From positions 868,001 through 932,000 of the forward strand of contig OY720101.1 of NCBI GenBank assembly GCA_963082875.1: a DNA stretch of 64,000 bases, given 5' to 3'. The notes below the pieces were generated by a model that worked only from the letters and a program-made list of their open reading frames with translations, had not been told where the DNA came from and did not search any database. This document shows, piece by piece, positions 1-11,505 of the stretch. Source of the stretch: Corella eumyota. Lineage: Eukaryota; Chordata; Ascidiacea; Phlebobranchia; Corellidae. Positions within the stretch are counted from its first letter, which is position 1. The number at the start of each line of letters is the position of its first letter. Made by a program: the position numbers and the translations under genes.

Positions 1-3000
1 TTTTTGTCAAGTTTTATGTATGTGTTTTTGTCAAGTTTTAAGTTGAATTCTTTGTTATCTCTATAAATATTAGGCTGTGATCTAATTGTTTTTATAAGAT
101 CAGTAAATTCTACAAACTGTTGCTCAATACTTCTGCAGATTTCGATGTTTTTGATTTCCTGTGTCATTAAACTTATTTGTTCTTGTTTATAGACATTGTG
201 TAACATCTCTAGAACGGAATCTTCCACTTCTTTGCCATCACATAACTATATAAAATTACAACAGAACTTACCTTTTCATCCAAAGTTAAAAGATTTTATA
301 GCAGGTATGTAAATAGAGCTTACTTATAACTAAAAAGCTAAATTATTGTAAATTAATTACGTTTTGTAAAACAATAAAAGGGATTTTCAATACAAGACAG
401 TAAACTCTTAATATAAGTAATATTGTTTGTAACAGAAATATGATAAATAATACCTGATTCATTTTTTGCAAATAGTTGGCTTTCATTTCTTAAAGCATAG
501 CATTTGCTCTTTCATTTAGGTTTTGCTACAAAAACAGTTTTTATTTGTTAATGCAAACAAAAAAAAAATCAGCAAATATACAATTTTTTATTAACCAGAA
601 ATATATATATATATTTTATACCTTATAGACTGCATTTTGCGAATCCAAAGTTGTGAAATGTTGATTGATTTTTCGTTCAAGGTTGTTTTTAATCTCTGTT
701 TTTTCTGTAAGTAGAAACTCTTTTGCCTCTTCTTTAAACTTGCTCAAAACTTCATTCTCTACCTGGTTATGAAGATCGTTTAACTCATTTCCTTCCCTAA
801 ATTTGCCTTGGATGTGCTGCAATAAGACATTTTATTCAAGAGTTTTAAAACATAATTACTTAATATAATTTATATACCTGTTGCATTTCAATAACATAAC
901 AGTTGAAAGCACTTTCATTAATTTATTTTATTCGGTTTACAGCCTTGGTCTGTAAAAAAACAAGTTGATTTAACAAGAATAACAACCACCAGTTTCTAAT
1001 CTTTTACAACTTATGGTTTACAATATATTTTGTTTATTAGCTAAAGCATTTTCGTTTCATATCCTTTATAGGATGACTTTTTAGTCAAATCACTCGTCAA
1101 TTATCATGCCAATCCAGTACCACAAAACATAAAGGTTAACAAATAATTTGTAAATTACAAGCACCTTGTTTTTGTTGTTTTTCAGCCTATAATTTTTTAG
1201 CAAATCTTCAGCAACATCTGTATTAAATTGGTTTTTACATTCAGCAACCATGTGGGCGTTCATATCAAGTGTGTCGAACAACTTTAAAGCTTCTGCCATG
1301 CATTCGTTGTGAGCTTCCCAAAGTTTTGTTGGCTCAACATATTTGTCTTCACATTCCTACAAAAAAGCAGTTTTTTAACAAATATAAAAATATCTAGAAA
1401 ACTATTTTAAAATTTGTCAATATGTTGACTATTGAATACTGGTAAGACACATTGGCATTGTGGGTTAAACTCAACTCATGATATCAAACATTGGCGTTAA
1501 TTTTATTCTAACTCACAACTTACTTTGTCCATCAATTTCGAGTATTTTTCCTTGACTTTGTTCATTGTTTCTAGTGTTTTTGCTTTAGCCAGTTTCTAAA
1601 TATACAATAAAATATATTGTTTTAATAACATGTCCTATTAATATAATATTAAAATAATAAATAAAAAGCCTAAACTATAAAAAAGCATTATTAAACTTTA
1701 TATATTATTGTGTCTGACAAAAGGGGTAACTATTTAACCAATAAAATAAATAAAGAATTTTAGTCAAGTTCATAAATACAACATAAAATAACTTTGTTAA
1801 TTTCGTTGGTCTGTTTACACTTTAACATTTCATCATTTAGTTCGGTAAGAAGCATTGATTTGTATTCAGCACGAACACCAGTGTCTATCCCAAGGTCAGA
1901 GCTTTCGAACTGAGCTAAAGATATGTCATAAGCATTTGCATGCTTTGCTTCAAAACTTGCGTCATCAAGATCAACATCACCACACTGTAAAACAATATTG
2001 TAATCATAATTTGAAATGGCTTTGAAACAGCTAATGAGTTATATTTTAGTATTAAGAATAATGGATATATTTTTTTAACCTTATGTTAAACAAATATATG
2101 GGAACTATCTAGGCTTTTAATTGCTTGCTGAGCAAGTTAAAAACTGTTACAATTGCTACTTTACTTTAAAGTAAAATATAAAAAAGGTTCTTACCTCATT
2201 CATGCAAGCATTATAGCCTCCTTTGCAACTTATTGACAATTCTGACAATTTTCTATCAAGTTCAGACTAAAAGCAATAAAAATAACTTTATTTGAAAGTT
2301 GATACTGTTTCAACTTGATATTGTGTGCACTTGGTTTGAAATTAGGTATTTTTTCTAAGAAGCAGAATTATAACTTTATTTTATTTTTTTATGCAATGTT
2401 GTGTTAGCCAAAATTTTTTTATTAATTACAAAAATACAGAATGTCATAAGGTTAACTAAAAGGTTGTAATGATAAAAAAATCTTTTTAAAAATCTTTTAA
2501 AGTATAAAAAAATTACCTTTTTATGAGAATTAGTTGCTATAAAAGCTTTAAAACATTTTTTCATTTCTTTGTCGAGTCTTTCTCTAAATTCTTGGGAGAG
2601 TTTAGGGTCTAAATCTTTCACCTTTTCATTGAATGCTTCGATAACTAGGTCATGGCTTTGGACATTCCGTTTTTCGAGTTTTTCATCCTCCAAAAACTTT
2701 CCATTACTTTCCTTAAAATAACAAATATTTAATTATTTATATTAAACAAATGTAGTAGTTTGTTACCCAATAAAGAGTGGAGTTTTAAAGTAACTAAATG
2801 TATAAATGAGTTTTAATTGTATGTTTGCAACAACAATGATTAAGTTTAATTTTAAATATACCTGCTCTAAGTTTGATTTAAAATTCTCTGCCATTTTTAT
2901 AACAATATCTCGTAATTTTTTCTTCAGCTGTTCCTATTAAAATATAAAAAAGTTTATTATACATAACAACAATTTCTTTTTGTATTGGAATCTTCAACAT

Positions 3001-3046
3001 TGTAAAAACTATTTCATGTACAAATAACCCTTAGGCAAAAGTGAAA

Positions 3047-3290
3047 CCGACAGCATGGTGTAGTGGAGAAAACACTCGGCTTCACTACATGTGGTCCTGG
3101 ATTCAATCCCCACTGTTCTCATGATGTAGCGCACTTAAGTAAGGCGCTATAAACAGTATAAACTCCTGTTCATACTATTTTTATGTACCAGCTTATTATT
3201 TGGGCAATTATTATCTATGATTTTCCAAATTACCAAAGGCAACCTGAAACTGGGTCAGATGAACAAATGTTACTCTACATTTAAGCCGTA
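3047..3290 (+). repeat. tRNA-derived SINE, plus orientation
   Basis: Starts with a tRNA-like head (A-box-like TGGTGTAGTGG, B-box-like GGATTCAATCC) and ends in an A-rich tail near 3290. The body contains GGCAACCTGAAACTGGGTCA and a closing TTACTCTACATTT, both shared with the copy at 3573-3835. It lies in the intron 3' of gene A exon 3338-3524. Confidence 0.8.
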
Positions 3291-3572
3291 AAAAAAAATA
3301 GTAAAGAAAAAAGTAAAAAGACAGAGTTTAAAATTACGTAAAATGTTTTATTCCTCTCTGTAAAAAAGGTCAAGTTGTTGGTCAATTAATTCTTCAAGAC
3401 TTATTCTCTTCATTTGAACAAAACTTTTATCTCCAAGTTTAGGAGCTTTATCATAAACAGCAAGAGCCTTTGATTTACATTTATCATGAAGCACTTGAAG
3501 GTTTTCTTCGTATTGCTGGCACGACTATAACAAAGTAGAATTTATTATCGTTTTTTCGTATATATAAATTTA

Positions 3573-3835
3573 TCCTTGATGTAAAAAGGTTAAATGGGTG
3601 ACCTAAACATAGAGTAACAACATTTACCTTAACCCAGTCTCAAGTTGCCTGTGGCAGTTTGGGATATTATAGATTATAATTGGCTGATAATTGAGCTGGT
3701 AATTTGGTGCTGGTTTTGCAGGAGTTCACACCGTTTATAACGCCTTACTTTAAAGCACTACAGCATGAGAGCGGTGGTGATTAAACCCAGAACGTAGTGT
3801 AGGAAGTGTTCTGACCACTACACCATGCTGCCGGT
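3573..3835 (-). repeat. tRNA-derived SINE, minus orientation
   Basis: This is the reverse complement of the same family: CCGGCAGCATGGTGTAGTGGT head, B-box-like GGGTTTAATC, then AGGCAACTTGAGACTGGGTT. The 3' end carries GTTACTCTATGTTTAGGTCA and continues past the end of the plus copy, so it is the more complete tail. It lies in the intron 5' of gene A exon 3338-3524. Confidence 0.8.
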
Positions 3836-6585
3836 TAACAGCCAGAAAAAAAAGAAAATGGAACACTGCATTATAAAAAAAGGGTTAATAAAAATTTCAC
3901 AAACCTTTTTCATATTTTCCATGTAATGTTGTTTTGTCTTTTGAATTAAAGCCACAATTGCTGCTTTTTTGTTTGCCTGAACAGAACAAACACTGTTATG
4001 TTACTAAAAGTAAGGCAATGTATTACATAGACTGTAAATATGAATAATTTTAAATGCTTTAATCTATTTTGGAAGAAAAATAGAATTCAAAACAAACTTT
4101 AAAAAAGAAAATATGCACCTCCACAATGGATTCTACTTCGGGCATTTTTCCACTTTTGAAAATGTCAAAATAGGCGAGAATTAAATTGATTAGATCACTT
4201 CCAGTAACATCACAGTCATTGTTTTGTTTTACAACAATGTTGTGAGGTTGAAACAATTGCTTTTGTAACTTATCGACATATTCCAAGAATTGTTGATCAA
4301 TATCTTAGAAAAAATTAATAAATAATATTTTGTTAATTTAAGATATAAAATAAATATTTTGAGATCCTAATTGGTGTGCAAACCTTCAAATGGAATTGAA
4401 GTTTCCTTGTCGTCTCTTACAGCTATTTTCATTCCAGGGTGGGGCATCAAAAAACAAGACAAATCAGTGAAATATTTGTTCATGTTGTCTCGTATTTCAA
4501 TGATTTCTTTGCTTTCACTTTTGTTAAGAGTTTTCTTTAAATATTCACTGCCACCTTGTAATCCTAATTTTATATCTGCATGGGGCCAATCTCTAATCAG
4601 AAACATCAATTTCTGGCAAAAAATAAATAATATTTATAAATGTAATAATTTGTATTTTTGTTTATTAAATAACAACAAATTTACCTGAAATGGGGATTGA
4701 GTTTGAATATTTTTGTTGTTTTTTAGAAATTCTTGTTTGGCAGTATTTCCATAATTTGCAAATAACTATGAAAGTAAATTAATGGCATAAGTTAAGTATT
4801 GAAAAGACCTTAAACTAACTTTTAGATTTTTTTACTGTATGTTTATGATATAAATATATATCTGTAGTTAGTTTTTAAATTTTTTATAAAAACAGTAAGA
4901 ATATTTTTATAAAGCATAACTCACATGTAAGTTTTGAAGGTCGTTACAGTTTATTTCTTGAAAAACATTGTAGATTTGAACTGAACCAATTAAAGTGCTC
5001 AAAGCAAAAATAACTGATGAAGATTTTGTGTCTGAAACCAAATCGAATGCTCCTTGAGTGTCCATAAGAAACAAGTTGATCTTAAAAAAATTTGTTAATT
5101 TATTTCTGATTTACTATTTTGTAAAATACTTAACATTACTTATTTTTATCATTTTAGTAATTTTTTTAGCAGATAATATTTCTAAGGTTTACATTTCCTA
5201 GTTATACTTGTAATAAAAAAGATATAATCTTTTTCTTTTTTTTGGATGTTATTGCTACAGAAGTGTGGTTGTTCAGATGTGAGGACTTTGGGGTGATTTT
5301 TAAATTTGTTTTAGAACTCAGAACTATTTATCGAAGTATAAAAACAACTTACTTCTTTTCCATCATCAGTAGTAAGAGGTATTGGTTGGTTCCAAATCCA
5401 AATCCCTTTTGTATCACTTTCATAACCACCTCTCCAATGGAAACCATTCTCTGGGTTTAATATTTGAGACTGGTCTGTTGCCCACTTTTTGTGCTAACAA
5501 AATATTTTCAAATATATGAAAAGTTTTTTTATACAACTATACTATTACGAAAAATAACACTCTTTGTTATTTGAAAATATATTAATTTAACATCAAAATT
5601 TTATTGCCAAACAAAACATATGTAGCGAATTTTAATTAATTTAAAGAACTGTCTGTCTTTAGTTGTTGGTTACATGAATATAAAATTATAGCTAATTCTT
5701 ACAAAAGTAGAACAAAATTTTAGTAGAACGAAATTGCCTAACTGTTTTTAAAACGAAAATTTGCACTTAATAAAAAGCAAAAATAAATTATTAAAAAAAT
5801 GATTTAGAACCAGAAAAACGATGTTAGAGTTCCAATGTGAAAAGAGTTGTTAAATAAACTTTAAATTCAATAAAGAAGTCATAGTAAAATGCATTGGAAC
5901 TCATTGTTAAAATAGAGAGGAAAAATACGCCAAAGATTGACAGTAAATAAATAACAATTCCATTTCAAATCAACATCAAAAAAACTGTTCGTTAAAAAAA
6001 TTAAAAGTTAGCTTAACGGATTTATCCAAAATAATCTACACATACCTTACTAGACCTTAATCTGTGCAAGAAAAGGTTTAGAAGAAAAGATTTTCCTTTC
6101 CGAAATGCTCCGGTCAAAGAATATAATGCAACTGGTTTATCTTTGACATTTGGATGACCAAATATAACCTCTAATGCTTCTGTGTTTAATTCAAATCCTC
6201 CCTTATCACTGCCCGTAACATTTATTGGACTAACAAGTTGAACTGGTCCAATTTTAAAGAAATTTTCTAAAATTATAAATATTTACAAATTCAAGATTGA
6301 TATAAATGTAGTCAACAGCAAGATAATAGTGGAAATTATACCTAGTTAACTATTTATATTTTAAACCTAAGTATCTGGGTTTTTTATTAAGGCTTAATAA
6401 ACGCAATATAAATATTTTAAAAGCGTTTAAGTATCTAATAATTTTACGTTTATTGTTTGTACACGTGGTTATGTCAACAAAACTTATCTATGTCACTTGA
6501 TCAATATAAATAAAGGTTGTCAATATAAAATTAATAAAAGTTTGATGACTTAAATGTTTTGTAACAACTTACAATCTACAATTAC

Positions 6586-6842
6586 CTTGATTTCTGTTAA
6601 TATTTTCAATCAAAGTTAATACAATTTCATCGTTTACGATGGGCGAAACTCCTTTAAGAAAAAAAAATTTACTCTTTTTAGTTTAAAATTTATTATACCA
6701 AGAAGTTTCCTTTTATTTTACCTGTTGCATAAATTATTTTACCTGTTGCATAAATCGCACTTCTTATTTGACTTTCGCTAAAGCCCAGGTTTTTTAGATG
6801 TTTAATTAGATCAGAGAAATTGTCTCTTTTTCTAGAACTCAT
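6586..6842 (-). other. Gene A UBA-like domain (two exons)
   Basis: Exon 1 (6743-6842) starts MSSRKRDNFSDLIKHL and continues LGFSESQIRSAIYATG. Exon 2 (6586-6651) gives VSPIVNDEIVLTLIENINR. The Leu-Gly-Phe-Ser loop, the Ile/Ala-rich second helix, the Thr-Gly turn and the VND plus Leu-rich third helix follow the layout of ubiquitin-associated domains. They are nearest to the IAP-type UBA, which shares GFS, TG and VND landmarks. The ATG at 6842 is the first in frame and its context is repeated at gene C's start. The identification is from memory of the family pattern; a structure or profile match is not available here. Confidence 0.5.
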
Positions 6843-6975
6843 ATTTTTTTTTTTATTCAATAAATAAATCTGTATAAAATGTGATAAAATATTGAATCAT
6901 AGATTTCTTAAACTACCTTGATACTCTACACTCTAATATAAACGAAGTATAAGTTTACTTTTTATTTTATTAAGG

Positions 6976-7001
6976 TAATATTATTATTATTATTATTATT
7001 A
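6976..7001. repeat. ATT microsatellite
   Basis: About eight ATT units upstream of gene A's first exon. Otherwise 6843-8950 is AT-rich intergenic DNA in which I see no gene. Confidence 0.9.
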
Positions 7002-8950
7002 AATGCATACATATTTAAATGTCTAAAATATTTACTCACCTTTTGTATTTTGGGTAAACCTTTATAGATTTACTAGTGATATAATAATACACTTATTTTT
7101 AAAAACATTATTAAACTAAAATATTTTATAATATATTTTTAAACTTGTTTAGGTATTAGCCTAACAGTTGTCATTTAAAACCTTTTAGCTTTTGATAATT
7201 AACACTGTTAACCTTTGCTTTAATGTTTTATTTTATATAAAATCACTTATAATTTTCAGGTAGTTGTCCTTATCTACTTTGCTTAATTTATAATATAAAA
7301 ACCTTTTGTTACTAAGTCACAGTTAAAAATTCTATTTACCTGCTTTTTTTTCATACAAGCTATAAACTTTTATCGGGTGTTTGTACCTGGCGCCTGTAAA
7401 CTAAGCTCCGGAAAATTTTATGATTTATTTGTCTTTTCAGTATTTTATAAAAGATTGAACAAGCATCAATTTTTTGCACTAGGTTAACTTATCAACGTTA
7501 ACAAAAGTTAATAATTTCTTTAATAAATTATTATTTGGTTATTATGTGCAAGCAACAGCACGGTTCCATAGTTTAAAACGTTTATTTTTTAACGCTCAAA
7601 TTAATTAAAATGTTTTTTTTTATGACAGGCTTTACATTATTAAAAATTTACTGTCTTATACAATACTGCTGTTTAAGTACCCTAACCGTGCTTTAGTTGC
7701 TTGGTAATTTTTTTATAGCCTAACATTTTGTTTCGTGCACCTGTTGCAGAAGATTACTAAATTTGGCAAAATCTTTTTTTTATTTTTGTATTGTATTGTA
7801 AGGGTTGTTATTGTAAGGAGTGGTAGTAAAACATTGAAATTGAACATACTTGTTTGAAAAGCTTTAACTTTGCTTTGATCTCTTGATATTTATTCACTCC
7901 CGAAGTTTTTATTATCTGGCATAAACGTAAATTTTTTATTACCTTAAAAAACGAATCGGTTTTATGGCATGATCTATCCTTTAATACAACTTATGTGTTT
8001 GCTTTATCTTGCTGTTGCTTCTGATGCTACAACATTTATTTTTTTAGTTTTGATATGTCGTTGTCAGTTTGTTTAGTAAGTAGTATTTATTAAATCTGTG
8101 AGGCTACGTCGTACCAGTAGGCGAAACATATATAACAGTTATAAATCAATTTTTGATCTTTTAAGTTTAATTTGCCATACATTCAAAATATTTTATGTAC
8201 ATTAAACACAAAACTTATTTTTAAATGGGGCCAAGTTTTTCTTATCATCACATTTTTTTAAAGCAAGAACTGTATTATAATACTACAATACTAGTTTAAA
8301 CTATATACAGTAAATTGAATGTTTATTGTCTCAAGAAGAAGAGAAAACAACGATTTATTTTTATGTTGACTAGTCCTTTGTGTTTTGTTAATATAATTTA
8401 CACAAAGCTTCCTTCTAAAAAAGGAGAACTGTTCTCTAACGTATAAAAAAAATTTGAAGGGCGCCTAAGAAAGTATTACAATATAAAAATATAGGTATAT
8501 CCTTAGGAATAAAACTTTGCAATTACAAATTTTGCGATAAAAAAGGTCATGTTTTAAAAAAAAAAAGTGTAAATGTGTTTTTGGGTTGTTAAATTTTAAA
8601 AAAACTTGTAAAAACAATAAATATTAGAAAGTGATTTAAAATTTATTGTATTTTGCAAAAAAAATTGAACATGGCTTGTTTAATAGCATAACTTTTTACA
8701 ACTTTTAAAATTTTTGTTTTTCGTCCTATTTTTATCTTAATATTGAAATTTGATTTTTTTTTACCTTTTTTATATTTGCTTACAACAAAAATAGTTTGGT
8801 AAAAAACTGTAAAAATTAAATTAAAAATGGGCAACATGTTCAGTTTTTATTTGACAACATTGTGTTTTAACTTTTTAACACGCGTTGTGTTAACGTTGTA
8901 CCAATTTGCTAACTGAGTAATGTTGAATTTAATTTCTTTTTAGTTGTCAG

Positions 8951-10060
8951 CATCAATTTTGGAAAACCAATTCAACTTTAAAGTCCATTTAATGTTTTAG
9001 GCAGCATTAAAGAATGACTGGAATTGAATACAAATGGCTTTAAAAGTACCGTTTGGCAATTCAAACTGTCAAATGTTAAAACTAAACCAATTGTATTTTT
9101 TGAACAAAGCATTTGGAATGAAAAATCGTAATTTTTCTTGCACAGATTAAGGTAATGTACTTTGTTTTTTTTATGTTGTTTCATATAATACGCTAGAAAA
9201 TATGTATTAACTATCATTGTCAGTTAATTTTACAAACCCAATTTTATGTTCTTTTTTTTACAGTGTTAGCTACTTATTTTTAAACAAAGCTTTCTATCTT
9301 GCGGTAAGATTGGTTAAAAGACCAGTTACAAAAAATTAAAATCAGAGAATGGTTTTCATTGGAGATGTGATAACACAGAGTGAATTGGACTCAAAGCCAA
9401 CCATTTCCAATTACTACTGTTAATGAAAAAGAAGAATCTTTGAAAACAGTATATTTTAGTTTTTTATGTGTGGTTTTTCATTTTTTATACTTTTTTGTGT
9501 TTATTTGCAGAATAATTTTTGTTGGACTCACAAAGAGAATTTAATTTTGTCACGGACATCAGAGTGTTTATCAGTTAAGCACAAGAAATTAACAGTAAGG
9601 ACCCTCAAAATTTAATGTGAGTTATTTATATGATCTTAAATTATTAAAACTAAGATATGGGAACAATATTTACCTTAATTAAAACTGGGTAAAAGTGGAA
9701 ATTATACTTTATAAAATACCATACGATTAAATTCAAATATACATTGTCTGACACCAATTGTTAAAATTTAAAACTGTGTAGTTGTTTTCTAGTTATGATA
9801 ATGTAGCAAAACAAATTTTGAAAATACAACAAAGATGAAAGCCATGTCGTATTCCAGGTAATTTTGTGTTGAATAAATTTATTTAATTCTTATTTTAAAT
9901 TTAGGATTGAAACAAATATATATTGTAATAATATATTTTTTTACTATTGTAGGAATTTTTTTTCTTGTCAGGGATTGAGCTGATTCTGACAATACTTTAG
10001 ATCCAGTTGGTGGCAGAAAGTACCCGAAAAGAATGCCTAATAAAAATGAAGGAGTATTTG
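8951..10060 (+). pseudogene. Gene F: ancient relic of an atlastin-like GTPase, exons 3 to 7
   Basis: No long reading frame remains, but five blocks align in order to gene D and E exons. The first, 8951-9151, follows a TGTCAG acceptor. It begins like gene D's CATCGATTG exon start and ends CTTGCACAGATTAAGGTAATG at the donor. The second, about 9318-9447, contains AGAGAATGGTTTTCATTGGAG. The third, about 9512-9615, ends AGAAATTAACAGTAAGGACC before GTGAGT. The fourth, 9791-9857, runs from acceptor to CAGGTAATT. The fifth, about 9970-10060, contains a decayed RD-box exon with GGTGGCAGAAAGTA. Spacing matches introns of the living copies. Orientation is opposite to flanking genes A and B. Dense substitutions and indels make it far older than the lesions in A, C or E. 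I could not follow exons 8 onwards. Confidence 0.75.
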
Positions 10061-10228
10061 TACTTCCAATTTACATTTTTGTCGTTAACACTGCAAAAAC
10101 ATTTTGTCAATTTCATATTGGATTTTTTAAAAACAAACTTAATTGATTTCATGCTTTATTTTTTGCCTTACAAATTGCCCTTTTCTTTTACTTTGTCATT
10201 GTAGCTGTATTTCTTAAGACACAAATCG

Positions 10229-10262
10229 ATTCAGATAAATTGTCTTTATTTTTTGAACTCAC
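10229..10262 (-). pseudogene. Possible relic of a UBA first exon
   Basis: The stretch reading CAGATAAATTGTCTTTATT followed by TTTTGAACTCAC resembles the start of gene A's first exon (minus strand ATGAGTTCTAG...GACAATTTCTCTG). The match is about 30 bases and could be chance in AT-rich DNA. The rest of 10061-11505 shows nothing I can support. Confidence 0.3.
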
Positions 10263-11505
10263 CTTGTTTATCTAATAATTTACTCGACTAAGTCCATTAA
10301 CCTTAGTAAAGATCTATGAATATTCACAATTGCTTTTTCTAAAAGAAGTTTTGTCCTTGCAAGTAGACTACCTTTGGTTTAATTTTTTAAAATACAGCAA
10401 ACTTGATATAAATACTTTTAAACTGGGATATATCTTAAATAATACAGCCCACTGTTCTTTTCATTTTTAAGCCAAAATTCTATTCTCCAAAAAAAATAAA
10501 TTAAGGTCTAAAAAAAGGCAAAATAAGATTACTATTTTAAGTGTGCCAGCAAATGAGCCTACGACGATGCTGTAATGTGTCATTTGACTCGTGTGTGTCA
10601 AAATTTTCTCTTTTTTTAGGTATTTTTCGACTGGATCTTTTTCCCCTTTATATTTTACAGGGAGTATAGGTCTTGTTTTGCTGGGTTCATTATTCTGACA
10701 TTCAAATACAATTTAGATGATGTCTTTCAAACCAATGCAAACAGTTGTTTTTAAAAAAAATACGACAAGATTTATCTTTTAAAAATATTTGCTATATATG
10801 ACATTTTAATACATTAAACACAAAAATAAGGTTGATGCCTAAGTGCTTTAACAGTAAGAAGCCGAATTATCCAAGCTTTTCTCGTTGAGAAACAAAAAAA
10901 TATAATTTGAGATTTAAAAGTACGAGCAAAGAAATAAACAAATAAATTTCGCCACACAGTTACAAATTTGGCTTTTATAATATGTACAGTTTTAAAACAA
11001 AATAAATGAAAAATTTTTGAAATTCAATTTTAACAGACAGAAATAATACAAATTTAGCAATTGAAAATAAATATTTGTAATTGTTCCAAGCTGATCAGTG
11101 TTTATGTAAGTAAATTGGCATTTCAAATATTTTTAATACTCGCTATACAATATTTTTCGCACTAGCTGTTATAGTCCAAGTCATACATACAATATATTTT
11201 CACACTAGCTGTTATAATCATATATACAATAATCAACTTCGTAACATGCACTTATTTAGGTTGTAATAATATGGCAACTACACTACTAAAATAGCAAAAT
11301 TTACAACATTAAATTATAAAACATGCAGTAATGAATGAAAACTAAAAATGCAACAAGCAAATAACATATAAAATATAACAAAAAGTCATCAGTTAGCATT
11401 ACCAATATTTTATAGTATTAAGGTTGTTTTAAATTGACTTAAAAACGCTAATTTTTTTAAGGGATTGTTTTTATGCCAGCGTATACAATTTCAGTAGTCA
11501 AAAAA

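Larger units (their letters stand above)
1..6842 (-). pseudogene. Gene A: atlastin-like GTPase with UBA-like N-terminus and repeated helical stalk, 3' end outside window
   Basis: Twenty exons read on the minus strand: 6743-6842, 6586-6651 (UBA-like), 6046-6266, 5353-5493, 4925-5080, 4685-4765, 4384-4612, 4119-4303 (GTPase), 3905-3976, 3338-3524, 2862-2933, 2517-2711, 2195-2266, 1793-1984, 1524-1595, 1165-1356, 878-949, 622-816, 454-525 (stalk), and 245 down to the window edge (terminal). Visible motifs are the P-loop GAFRKGKS, FLMDTQGAFD and LIRDWPHAD, which match atlastin rather than classical GBP wording. Atlastins are dynamin-superfamily membrane-fusion GTPases of the ER. Three lesions argue for a pseudogene: exon 3338-3524 is 187 nt where paralogues have 186, TAA sits at 923-925, and TAA replaces a Gln codon in exon 454-525. 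All three lie in exons of otherwise symmetric phase, so skipping is conceivable. A 21-bp duplication next to exon 1 creates a second GT donor. It is closest to gene E. Confidence 0.8.

Noticed and set aside
3047-3140. Apparent tRNA gene
   Set aside because: A-box and B-box are present but the rest does not fold as a mature tRNA, and several diverged copies share a non-tRNA body, so it is a SINE head.
4371-4688. Plus-strand open frame over gene A's RD-box exon, and similar ones at 15548-15742 and 16941-17132
   Set aside because: They are antisense shadows of conserved GTPase exons on the minus strand.
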